Notes: generated by a model from the sequence alone, not told the origin. A stretch of 6,834 nucleotides of DNA from an uncultured Eubacteriales bacterium (GCA_900545325.1 UQZE01000113.1:1-6834), one strand, 5' to 3'; positions 1 to 5,649 are shown, counted from the stretch's first letter. Numbers and translations are program-made.

Positions 1-12
1 CTCTTCCGATCT
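1..12. other. Probable residual Illumina adapter at the window edge
   Basis: The first 12 bases, CTCTTCCGATCT, equal the 3' end of the standard Illumina sequencing adapter. Read in the ruvB frame they encode Leu-Phe-Arg-Ser, which does not resemble RuvB, whereas the codons from base 13 on (Ala-Gly-Asp-Leu-Ala-Ala-Ile-Leu-Thr) match the family well. The simplest reading is untrimmed adapter at a contig end rather than genomic sequence. A chance 12-base match exactly at the end is very unlikely. Confidence 0.88.
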
Positions 13-777
13 GCGGGCGACCTCGCCGCCATTCTGACCAACCTCAACGAAAACGACGTGCTCTTTATCGACGAAATCCACCGCCTCAACCACAACGTGG
101 AGGAAATTTTATACCCCGCCATGGAGGACTTCACGCTCGATTTCATCATCGGCAAAGGGCCGTCCGCAAAAAACGTGCAGCTGCCCCTGCCGAAATTTAC
201 CTTGATCGGCGCCACCACCAAGGCGGGCATGCTCGCCTCGCCCTTGCGGGACAGGTTCGGCGTGCTCTGCCGTCTGGAAAACTATACGGCGGAAGAACTC
301 GGCGAAATCGTGCGCCGTTCTGCGGTCAAGCTGGGCGCGGAGATCGAGCGCCCCGCCGCGGAGGAAATCGCAAAAAGGAGCCGCGGCACGCCGCGTATCG
401 CCAACAGGCTTTTAAAGCGCGTGCGCGATTTTTCGCTCGTCAAACGGCACAGCCGCATCGTGATAGAGGACGCGAAGGAGGCGCTCGAACGCATGGAAAT
501 AGATTTCCTCGGCCTCGACGAAACGGACAGGAACCTTCTGCGCTCCATGGTAACCAAGTTCAACGGCGGCCCCTGCGGGCTGGATACGCTCGCCGCGACC
601 ATCGGGGAGGACGCCAACACCATAGAGGACGTTTACGAGCCTTACCTCATGCAGCTGGGCTTTATCGCGCGCACCCCGCGCGGGCGGGTGCTGCTCAAAA
701 AGGGATACGAACATCTGGGGCTGAAAATGCCGCAGGCTAAATTACAGCAGCTTTCCCTGCTGGGACGGGAGGATTGA
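13..777 (+). CDS. ruvB: Holliday junction branch migration ATPase RuvB (5' truncated)
   Basis: RuvB is the hexameric AAA+ motor that, with RuvA, drives branch migration of Holliday junctions in recombinational repair. Only the last 254 residues are present; full RuvB is about 330-345 residues, so roughly 80 N-terminal residues including the Walker A loop lie off the window. Visible parts in order: Walker B (LFIDEIHR, bases 61-84), the conserved YPAMEDF block, sensor 1 (GATT, about 208-219), the arginine-finger segment LRDRFG (244-261), sensor 2 (GTPRIANR, about 388-411), and the C-terminal winged-helix DNA-binding domain (GLDETDRN through TPRGRV). A tail of about 17 residues after HLGL is slightly longer than usual. 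The frame is intact. The stop codon is one base before the queA start, so translation is probably coupled. Truncation is a window or contig edge effect, not a pseudogene. Confidence 0.97.
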   Translation, partial: AGDLAAILTNLNENDVLFIDEIHRLNHNVEEILYPAMEDFTLDFIIGKGPSAKNVQLPLPKFTLIGATTKAGMLASPLRDRFGVLCRLENYTAEELGEIVRRSAVKLGAEIERPAAEEIAKRSRGTPRIANRLLKRVRDFSLVKRHSRIVIEDAKEALERMEIDFLGLDETDRNLLRSMVTKFNGGPCGLDTLAATIGEDANTIEDVYEPYLMQLGFIARTPRGRVLLKKGYEHLGLKMPQAKLQQLSLLGRED

Positions 778-781
778 TTTG
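767..781 (+). promoter_or_regulatory. Shine-Dalgarno and TTG start of queA
   Basis: GGGAGG at 767-772 lies inside the last codons of ruvB, six bases before a TTG at 779-781. No ATG in frame fits the family N-terminus, while the TTG gives M-K-T-E-D-F-D-Y-x-L-P, the classical QueA beginning. The ruvB stop (775-777) lies between the ribosome binding site and the start, an arrangement typical of translational coupling. Confidence 0.85.
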
Positions 782-1798
782 AAAACGGAAGATTTCGATT
801 ACTTTCTGCCCGAAGAACTGATCGCGCAGACGCCCGCCGAACCGCGGGATTCCTCCCGCCTTTTGGTGTACGACCGCGCGGCGGACGAGATAAAACATAT
901 GCATTTTTACGATCTGCCCGACCTTTTGCGCGAGGGGGATCTGCTGGTGAGAAACAACACGCGGGTGCTGCCCGCGCGCATACACTGCTTTACGAAAAAC
1001 GGCGGCAGGGTGGAAATTCTGCTTTTAAAACGCCTCAACCTGACCGACTGGGAGGTTCTGGTCAAGCCGGGCAAAAAGGCGAAGCCCGGCGCGGAACTCG
1101 TCGTGAACGAAGAACTTTCTTTCACCGTTCTCGCCACGGGGGAGGAGGGCAGCCGCATCGTGCGCTTTTCCTTCGGGGGCGTGTTCGAGGATATTCTGAG
1201 CAGGGTGGGGGAAACGCCTCTGCCGCCCTATATTCACGAAAAACTGAAAGACGGCGAGCGGTATCAGACCGTTTATTCCAAAATAGAGGGGTCGGCGGCG
1301 GCGCCTACGGCGGGACTGCACTTCACGCCCGAACTCTTTGAAAAGCTGAACGCAAAGGGCGTGGAGGTCGCGGACGTCCTCCTACACGTGGGGCTGGGAA
1401 CTTTCCGCCCCGTCAAGGAAACGGATATATCCGCGCACAAAATGCACACCGAATACTATAAAATCGACGAAGAAAACGCCGAAAAGATCAACCGCGCCAG
1501 GCGCGAGGGACGGCGGATCGTCGCGGTGGGCACCACGAGCGTGCGCACGCTCGAAAGCGCGGCGGACGAAAACGGATTCGTGAGGGCGGGCGAGGGCGAC
1601 ACCTCTATATTCATCTATCCCGGCGTGAAGTTCAAGTGCGTGGACGCGCTCATCACGAATTTCCACCTGCCGAAATCCACGCTCGTCATGCTCGTTTCCG
1701 CGTTCTGCGGCAGGGAAAAGACGCTGGAAATCTACGAAACCGCCGTGAAAGAGAAATACCGCTTTTTCAGTTTCGGCGACGCATGCCTGTTTTTATAG
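779..1798 (+). CDS. queA: S-adenosylmethionine:tRNA ribosyltransferase-isomerase QueA
   Basis: QueA transfers and isomerises the ribosyl group of S-adenosylmethionine onto preQ1 in the anticodon wobble position of tRNAs with GUN anticodons, giving epoxyqueuosine; it acts in the cytoplasm, after Tgt. The product is 339 residues, close to the family's usual 340-350. Family blocks are visible throughout: LPEELIAQTP (10-19), DLLVRNNTRVLPARI (54-68), EGSAAAPTAGLHFT (170-183; many homologues have Val at the fourth position), HVGLGTFRPV (203-212), VGTTSVRTLES (250-260), TNFHLPKSTLVMLVSAF (293-309) and a C-terminal YRFFSFGDA (327-335). The start is TTG, fixed by ribosome binding site and homology. 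It is one base downstream of ruvB and 15 bases upstream of tgt, its pathway partner, so the three are likely one transcript. No frameshift or missing block was seen. Confidence 0.97.
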   Translation: MKTEDFDYFLPEELIAQTPAEPRDSSRLLVYDRAADEIKHMHFYDLPDLLREGDLLVRNNTRVLPARIHCFTKNGGRVEILLLKRLNLTDWEVLVKPGKKAKPGAELVVNEELSFTVLATGEEGSRIVRFSFGGVFEDILSRVGETPLPPYIHEKLKDGERYQTVYSKIEGSAAAPTAGLHFTPELFEKLNAKGVEVADVLLHVGLGTFRPVKETDISAHKMHTEYYKIDEENAEKINRARREGRRIVAVGTTSVRTLESAADENGFVRAGEGDTSIFIYPGVKFKCVDALITNFHLPKSTLVMLVSAFCGREKTLEIYETAVKEKYRFFSFGDACLFL

Positions 1799-1813
1799 GC
1801 GCTTTCGAGGACT

Positions 1814-2941
1814 ATGGAAGAGAAAAAATTTTGGTTTGAAACGATAAAACAGGACGAACGCACGGGCGCGCGCGCGGGCGTCTTTCACACCCCGCACGGG
1901 GACATAGAAACGCCCGTTTACATGCCTGTGGGCACGCAGGCGACGGTCAAGGGCGTGCTGCCGCGCGATCTGAAAGAGGTCGGCGCGCAGATCATTTTGG
2001 CCAATACCTATCATCTGTACATGCGCCCCGGCGACGAACTCGTCAAGGCGGCGGGCGGACTGCATCAATTCATGAACTGGGACCGCCCTATTCTGACCGA
2101 CAGCGGCGGGTTTCAGGTCTTTTCGCTTGCAAAACTCAACAAAATCAAGGACGAGGGCGTGTATTTCAACTCGCACGTGGACGGCAGGCTGCATTTCATC
2201 ACCCCGGAAAAGGCGATCGCCATTGAAAACAACCTCGGCGCTGATATTATCATGGCGTTTGACCAATGCAGCGAATACGGCGCGGACTACAAGTTTTCCA
2301 AGGCGGCCATGGAGCGCACGCTCAAATGGCTGGAACGGTGCGTGGCGGCGCATAAAAACGAAAACCAGGCGCTCTTTCCCATCGTGCAGGGCAATATGTT
2401 CAAAGATTTGCGCGAAATCAGCCTGAAAGAGAGCATACCCTACGCGAAGCACGGTATCGCCATCGGCGGGCTGTCGGTGGGGGAGCCGAAAGAGATCATG
2501 TACGACATCATGGATTTCATGCTCGGCAAATATCCTGCGGACGTGCCGCGCTATCTGATGGGCGTGGGCAGTCCCGACTGCCTGATAGAGGGGGTGAAAC
2601 GGGGCATAGATATGTTCGACTGCGTGCTCGCCACCCGTATCGCGCGCAACGGCACGGCCATGACTTCGCGGGGGAAAATCGTCGTGCGCAACGGAAAGTA
2701 CAAGGAAGATTTCACGCCGCTCGATCCCGAATGCGACTGCTACTGCTGCCGCAATTACACGAAGGCCTATTTAAGGCACATGGTCAACGTGGGGGAAATG
2801 ATGGGCGGCATGCTTCTGAGTTTGCACAACATCGCCTTTCTGACCAAGCTCATGCGCGGCATGCGGCAGGCTATTTTAGACGGCTGCCTCGCCGAATATA
2901 CCGAAGATTTTTACGCGAAATACGGTTCGCGCGGGTTTTAG
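1814..2941 (+). CDS. tgt: tRNA-guanine(34) transglycosylase Tgt, bacterial type
   Basis: Tgt exchanges guanine at position 34 of GUN-anticodon tRNAs for the queuosine precursor preQ1, the step before QueA. At 375 residues it is full length. The TIM-barrel active site is complete: D96 in TDSGGFQ (proton acceptor role), D150 and C152 in FDQC and G219/L220/V222 in GGLSVGE (base pocket), and D269 in FDCVLATR (nucleophile, by alignment to Asp280 of the Zymomonas enzyme). Val222 is typical of preQ1-using bacterial enzymes. The structural zinc site C-x-C-x2-C-x25-H is C307, C309, C312 and H338. The ATG at 1814 has GAGG at 1807-1810, an unusually short spacing of three bases, so some re-initiation from queA (stop at 1798) is likely. 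The Pro usual after DCVL is Ala here, a variant I believe also occurs in other Clostridia. Confidence 0.98.
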   Translation: MEEKKFWFETIKQDERTGARAGVFHTPHGDIETPVYMPVGTQATVKGVLPRDLKEVGAQIILANTYHLYMRPGDELVKAAGGLHQFMNWDRPILTDSGGFQVFSLAKLNKIKDEGVYFNSHVDGRLHFITPEKAIAIENNLGADIIMAFDQCSEYGADYKFSKAAMERTLKWLERCVAAHKNENQALFPIVQGNMFKDLREISLKESIPYAKHGIAIGGLSVGEPKEIMYDIMDFMLGKYPADVPRYLMGVGSPDCLIEGVKRGIDMFDCVLATRIARNGTAMTSRGKIVVRNGKYKEDFTPLDPECDCYCCRNYTKAYLRHMVNVGEMMGGMLLSLHNIAFLTKLMRGMRQAILDGCLAEYTEDFYAKYGSRGF

Positions 2942-2994
2942 CTTAAAAATTTTGTCTAAAAAGCGCGGCGGCGGGTAAAGTTGCCGAAAATCGC

Positions 2995-3023
2995 TTGCCA
3001 AAATTTTCAAAATACAGTACAAT
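2995..3023 (+). promoter_or_regulatory. Predicted sigma-A promoter for yajC
   Basis: TTGCCA (2995-3000) and TACAAT (3018-3023) each match the vegetative consensus at five of six positions and are separated by exactly 17 bases in an AT-rich stretch. Transcription would start near 3030, just ahead of the yajC ribosome binding site AAGGAG (3036-3041). The same TTG could formally open the yajC frame 20 codons early, but its fit as a -35 box argues against that. Confidence 0.72.
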
Positions 3024-3054
3024 ATTAGAAAAGTTAAGGAGTAAATTACAAGAT

Positions 3055-3522
3055 ATGTTTTATTTATTGCTTGCAGAAGGAACGACCTCCGGCGAAACTG
3101 CGGACGGCTGCGGCAGCGCTCAGACCTGGATTATCTACGGCATACTCGCCCTGCTCATCATCGGCTTTTTCGTCTGGACCATGGTTTCCAACAAGAAAAG
3201 ACAGAAACAGGAACAGGAAAAGCTCGCCGGTATCCGCGTGGGCGATAAGGTCAAGACCATCGGCGGCGTGTGCGGCGTGATCGTCGCGATAGACGACGCG
3301 GAAAACACCTTCACCATGGAGACGGGCAGCGGCGACAACGTTTCCTATATCAAGTTCGATAAGGGCGCCATCTACCAGACCGCACCCGCGAACGGCGGAA
3401 CGCCCGCGGCCAACCCCGAAGCGGACAAGAACGCGCAGGCTCCCGCCGAACCGTTCGAAGAGAACGCGCCCGCGGAAGCGGCCGAACCCGCCGAGGAAGA
3501 GAAAAAAGAAGATAAAGAATAA
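3055..3522 (+). CDS. yajC: Sec translocase accessory subunit YajC
   Basis: YajC is a small single-span inner-membrane protein that associates with SecD-SecF and the SecYEG channel. The product is 155 residues: a short N-terminal segment, one membrane helix (about 24-45, WIIYGILALLIIGFFVWTMV), a basic Lys/Arg/Gln linker (47-56), the family's conserved small domain with RVGDKVKTIGGVCGVI (61-76) and a hydrophilic tail. The tail (about 110-155) is Ala/Pro/Glu-rich and very acidic, making the protein longer than the usual 85-115 residues. Start chosen at ATG 3055: AAGGAG at 3036-3041 precedes it, though the 13-base gap is long. The frame stays open upstream to a TTG at 2995, but that TTG coincides with the predicted -35 box. 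secD lies about 2.2 kb downstream, with the SCIFF genes between them. Confidence 0.93.
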   Translation: MFYLLLAEGTTSGETADGCGSAQTWIIYGILALLIIGFFVWTMVSNKKRQKQEQEKLAGIRVGDKVKTIGGVCGVIVAIDDAENTFTMETGSGDNVSYIKFDKGAIYQTAPANGGTPAANPEADKNAQAPAEPFEENAPAEAAEPAEEEKKEDKE

Positions 3523-3530
3523 TTGAAAAG

Positions 3531-3561
3531 ACCTCCGCATAAAGTATATCGATGCGGAGGT
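3531..3561 (+). promoter_or_regulatory. Hairpin masking the ribosome binding site of the next gene
   Basis: ACCTCCGCAT (3531-3540) and ATGCGGAGGT (3552-3561) are perfectly complementary, giving a 10-bp stem with an 11-base loop. The 3' arm contains GGAGG (3556-3560), the only good ribosome binding site for the membrane protein starting at 3568, and the 5' arm mimics the anti-Shine-Dalgarno sequence. A U-rich TTTATTT follows, so the same structure may act as a weak intrinsic terminator after yajC. Seen directly: the inverted repeat and the embedded site. Inferred: that it limits transcription or translation of the downstream gene. Confidence 0.8.
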
Positions 3562-3567
3562 TTATTT

Positions 3568-3939
3568 ATGGTTAAAAACGATATCAAAATGGTTGTGAGC
3601 GGCATTCTCAAGGGCATGATATTCTCTTTGATCGCCGTTCTCGTGTTCTCTTTTATCGTGCAGCTCTTTTCGCTCGGCGACAACGTCATACACGTAGTCG
3701 ACCAGTTTATCAAGAGCCTGGCGGTGTTTATCGGCTGTTTCTTCTCTTTGAAGGGCAGGGGCGGCTGGCTCAAAGGCCTGCTGACGGGGCTTTTCGTGTT
3801 CGTGCTCACCTACCTCATTTTCGGTCTGATCGCCGGCGCGAAGGTGTTCACCTGGAATTTTCTCATCGACGCGGCTTTCGGCGCGGTCATAGGGCTCATT
3901 TCGGGGATTATCGCCGTCAACGTAAGAAAAGAGAACTGA
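3568..3939 (+). CDS. Small four-helix membrane protein, TIGR04086-like
   Basis: A 123-residue, very hydrophobic protein with four likely membrane helices, about residues 12-34, 44-62, 68-90 and 97-117, short loops and charged ends (MVKNDIK at the start, VRKEN at the end). No catalytic motif is recognisable. Its size, topology and position between yajC and the SCIFF genes match the uncharacterised Firmicutes family TIGR04086, which from memory is found in this neighbourhood; a profile search would settle it. Gly-rich helix faces (GLLTGLFVF, GAVIGLISGIIA) suggest tight helix packing. Start chosen at ATG 3568, seven bases after GGAGG (3556-3560); a TTG at 3523 would extend it by 15 codons through the hairpin and has no ribosome binding site. 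Function unknown; a role with the Sec complex or with handling of the SCIFF peptide is only guilt by association. Confidence 0.85.
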   Translation: MVKNDIKMVVSGILKGMIFSLIAVLVFSFIVQLFSLGDNVIHVVDQFIKSLAVFIGCFFSLKGRGGWLKGLLTGLFVFVLTYLIFGLIAGAKVFTWNFLIDAAFGAVIGLISGIIAVNVRKEN

Positions 3940-3952
3940 TCGGAAAAAGTCC

Positions 3953-3981
3953 TTGACAGACGGCCGTCTTTTTTGTATAAT
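3953..3981 (+). promoter_or_regulatory. Consensus sigma-A promoter for scfA
   Basis: TTGACA (3953-3958) and TATAAT (3976-3981) match the vegetative consensus perfectly with the optimal 17-base spacer. Transcription should begin near 3988, leaving a leader of about 26 nt that contains GGAGG (4001-4005), eight bases before the scfA ATG. This is the best promoter in the window and predicts high precursor-peptide expression, independent of the yajC unit unless repressed. Confidence 0.88.
3958..3969. repeat. Perfect 12-bp palindrome within the scfA promoter spacer
   Basis: AGACGGCCGTCT is a perfect palindrome lying between the -35 and -10 boxes, sharing one base with the -35. It is GC-rich in an otherwise AT-rich intergenic region and is followed by a run of T (3969-3974). 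It could be an operator for a dimeric repressor. As a transcript from upstream it could form only a 4-bp stem with a GGCC loop, a weak terminator at best. The palindrome is seen directly; both functions are inferred. Confidence 0.5.
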
Positions 3982-4013
3982 AATAAAAAAGCGAAAAATC
4001 GGAGGAAAGATAT

Positions 4014-4175
4014 ATGCGTAGAATTAAAACGGTAGCGGTTCCCGCAAAGAGAACTTCGAGCGGCTGCGGCGAATGCAGAAGCACCTGCCAGTCGGCGTGC
4101 AAAACTTCCTGCACGGTGGGCAACCAGTCCTGCGAGAAGATCACGAGAGAGACCAAGATCAAAGAATTGAACTGA
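4014..4175 (+). CDS. scfA: SCIFF (six-cysteine) ranthipeptide precursor
   Basis: A 53-residue ribosomal peptide precursor. The core is the SCIFF signature with C18, C21, C25, C29, C33 and C40 (CGECRSTCQSACKTSCTV followed by GNQSCE), preceded by a 17-residue basic leader MRRIKTVAVPAKRTSSG. SCIFF peptides are near-universal in Clostridia and are modified by an adjacent SPASM radical SAM enzyme that forms a Cys-to-Thr thioether. In the Clostridium thermocellum homologue CteA the link was, as I recall, Cys32-Thr37, which would align with C29 and T34 here (CKTSCT block). The start is firm: GGAGG at 4001-4005, consensus promoter upstream. Twelve charged residues after Cys40-Glu41 (KITRETKIKELN) make it longer than the usual about 45. 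No double-glycine cleavage site, signal peptide or protease gene is visible, so release and location of the mature product are unknown. Confidence 0.96.
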   Translation: MRRIKTVAVPAKRTSSGCGECRSTCQSACKTSCTVGNQSCEKITRETKIKELN

Positions 4176-4192
4176 TTGCAAGCGATTTTATG

Positions 4193-4218
4193 AGGAGCAG
4201 TAAAAATTTACTGCTCCT
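4193..4218 (+). promoter_or_regulatory. Strong hairpin between scfA and scfB
   Basis: AGGAGCAGTAAA (4193-4204) and TTTACTGCTCCT (4207-4218) are perfect inverted repeats two bases apart, so the RNA can form a stem of 11-12 bp with a tight loop, extendable by a G-U and a U-A pair to 4191-4220. It lies 17 bases after the scfA stop and ends 23 bases before the scfB start. No uninterrupted T run follows, so it is not a standard intrinsic terminator. It more likely protects the 3' end of a short scfA transcript, marks a processing site or attenuates read-through, favouring peptide over enzyme. The structure is seen; the function is inferred. Confidence 0.82.
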
Positions 4219-4230
4219 TACTAATGTTAC

Positions 4231-4244
4231 GGAGAAAAAACATG
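4231..4244 (+). promoter_or_regulatory. Ribosome binding site deciding the scfB start
   Basis: GGAG at 4231-4234 sits seven bases before ATG 4242. An earlier in-frame ATG at 4224 would add six residues (MLRRKN) but has only the hairpin 3' arm upstream and no ribosome binding site. The M-V-H-T-F beginning from 4242 is the usual start of SCIFF maturases. Confidence 0.88.
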
Positions 4245-5576
4245 GTACATACATTCGAAGCCGACGGCACGTATTATCTTTTCGATAACGCCGTCGGCGC
4301 GCTGCACATCTGCGACAGGCTCACGGCCGAAGTCGTGAAGAAGATAAACGGCGAAAAGTACGACCTTTCCGCCGTGGACGAAGAAACGGTGAGAGAGATC
4401 GAGGCCGAGATAGAGGAACTGAAAAGGGAGGGCGTGCTCTTCGCGGAGGAGGAAAAGGAAATTCCCTTGAAGAGCGACCTCGTCAAGGCGCTCTGCCTGC
4501 ATATCTGCCACGACTGCAATTTAAGGTGCGAATATTGTTTCGCGGGGCAGGGCAATTACAAGGGAAGAACGGAGTATATGAGTTTCGGCGTGGCGAAAGC
4601 CGCCGTCGATTTTCTCATATCCAACAGCGGCAACCGGAAAATCCTCGAAATGGACTTTTTCGGCGGCGAACCGCTGATGAACCTTTCCGTCGTGAAAAAA
4701 ACGGTAGACTACGCCAAGGAACAGGGGAAAAAACACAACAAAAAATTCCTCTTCACGCTGACGACCAACGGCGTTCTGCTCAACGAAGAAACGGCGAAAT
4801 ACCTGAACGAAGAGATGGAGAACGTCGTTTTAAGCATAGACGGGCGGCGGGAAGTGCACGACGGCGTGCGCAAAACCGTCAACGGTAAGGGCAGTTACGA
4901 CGTCATTATCGAAAATATCAAGAATTTCGTCAAGATGCGCGGGAACAAGCACTATTACGTGCGCGGCACGTTCACGAAAAAGAACCTCGATTTCGCAAAC
5001 GACGTGCTGTATCTCGCGGACGAAGGGCTGACTGAAATTTCCCTGGAACCCGTGGTTACGGACGAAAGCAGCCCGCTCTATATCGGGGAAAAGGACGTTC
5101 CCGCCGTGGCGGAGGAATACAGGCGGCTGGCGCGCGAGTACAAGCGCCGTTACGCCGCGGGAGAAAGGCTCTTTAACTTTTTCCATTTCCAGATCGACCT
5201 CACGGGCGGCCCGTGCCTGAAAAAGCGCGTTTCCGCCTGCGGCGCGGGCAACGAATACTTTTCGGTTACGCCCGCGGGGGATATTTATCCCTGCCACCAG
5301 TTCGCGGACGATCCCAAATTCAAAATGGGCACGGTGTTCGAGGGGCGGCTCGACGAAAAGATCCGCGCCGTCTTCCGCGACAATAACCTTTATACGCGCG
5401 AAAAGTGCAAAAACTGCTTTGCCAAATTCCATTGCAGCGGCGGCTGTCCCGCCAACAATATCCGTCACGGCGGGGATATCAACACGCCCTATGAGATCAC
5501 CTGCGGCATGATGAAAGCCCGCACGGAGTGCGCCATGGACATTTACGCGCAGACGAAAACGGAAGAAAATCGTTGA
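4242..5576 (+). CDS. scfB: SCIFF maturase, SPASM-type radical SAM thioether synthase
   Basis: The enzyme binds the SCIFF precursor and uses S-adenosylmethionine radical chemistry to join a Cys sulfur to a Thr (the CteB / Tte1186 family); it is cytoplasmic and oxygen-sensitive. At 444 residues it is family-sized. Residues 1-75 form a peptide-recognition region of the RRE type (MVHTFEADGTYYLFDNAVGA start). The radical SAM cluster motif is C92-NLR-C96-EY-C99, with GGEP at 141-144 for SAM binding. The C-terminal SPASM domain holds two auxiliary iron-sulfur clusters: C333-x12-G-x4-C351, then C389-x2-C392-x5-C398-x3-C402, then C421. Cys325 and Cys430 are additional candidate ligands. All expected ligands are present. 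It follows scfA by 66 bases with a strong hairpin between and no promoter of its own visible, so it is probably expressed by read-through from the scfA promoter. Confidence 0.97.
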   Translation: MVHTFEADGTYYLFDNAVGALHICDRLTAEVVKKINGEKYDLSAVDEETVREIEAEIEELKREGVLFAEEEKEIPLKSDLVKALCLHICHDCNLRCEYCFAGQGNYKGRTEYMSFGVAKAAVDFLISNSGNRKILEMDFFGGEPLMNLSVVKKTVDYAKEQGKKHNKKFLFTLTTNGVLLNEETAKYLNEEMENVVLSIDGRREVHDGVRKTVNGKGSYDVIIENIKNFVKMRGNKHYYVRGTFTKKNLDFANDVLYLADEGLTEISLEPVVTDESSPLYIGEKDVPAVAEEYRRLAREYKRRYAAGERLFNFFHFQIDLTGGPCLKKRVSACGAGNEYFSVTPAGDIYPCHQFADDPKFKMGTVFEGRLDEKIRAVFRDNNLYTREKCKNCFAKFHCSGGCPANNIRHGGDINTPYEITCGMMKARTECAMDIYAQTKTEENR

Positions 5577-5614
5577 AAGACGGGGGCTTTTTGGTAAAAA
5601 TCGTCCGAATTTTC

Positions 5615-5643
5615 TTGACTATAATAAAAATCCGTTATATAAT
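5615..5643 (+). promoter_or_regulatory. Predicted sigma-A promoter for secD
   Basis: TTGACT (5615-5620) and TATAAT (5638-5643) match the consensus at 11 of 12 positions with a 17-base spacer in a strongly AT-rich tract. The start of transcription would be near 5650, where an interrupted palindrome TTTAG-T-CTAAA (5646-5656) overlaps. secD therefore appears to be transcribed separately from the SCIFF unit, though read-through is possible because I see no convincing terminator after scfB. Confidence 0.82.
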
Positions 5644-5649
5644 AGTTTA

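Noticed and set aside
13..2941. preQ1 riboswitch for the queuosine genes
   Set aside because: There is no leader in the window: queA follows ruvB by one base and tgt follows queA by 15, so any such element would lie upstream of the window.
2936..2961. Possible terminator after tgt (TTTTAG ... CTAAAA)
   Set aside because: Only six A-T-rich pairs, no GC core and no T run afterwards; too weak to call.
2995..3054. TTG at 2995 as the start of yajC, adding 20 residues
   Set aside because: It coincides with a good -35 box (TTGCCA), the -10 box and the yajC ribosome binding site would fall inside the coding region, and the extension does not resemble a YajC N-terminus.
3064..3540. Long open frame on the minus strand opposite yajC, and similar ones opposite tgt, scfB and secD
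   Set aside because: These are GC-rich shadow frames with Arg-rich, low-complexity translations, no ribosome binding sites, and complete overlap with well-identified genes.
3523..3567. TTG at 3523 as the start of the four-helix membrane protein
   Set aside because: It has no ribosome binding site and would run through a perfect hairpin; ATG 3568 has GGAGG seven bases ahead.
4224..4241. ATG at 4224 as the scfB start
   Set aside because: No ribosome binding site precedes it; GGAG at 4231-4234 serves ATG 4242, which gives the family-typical N-terminus.
5577..5596. Possible terminator after scfB (AAAG-ACGGGGG-CTTTTT)
   Set aside because: The stem is only four base pairs of mostly A-U; not convincing despite the T run.
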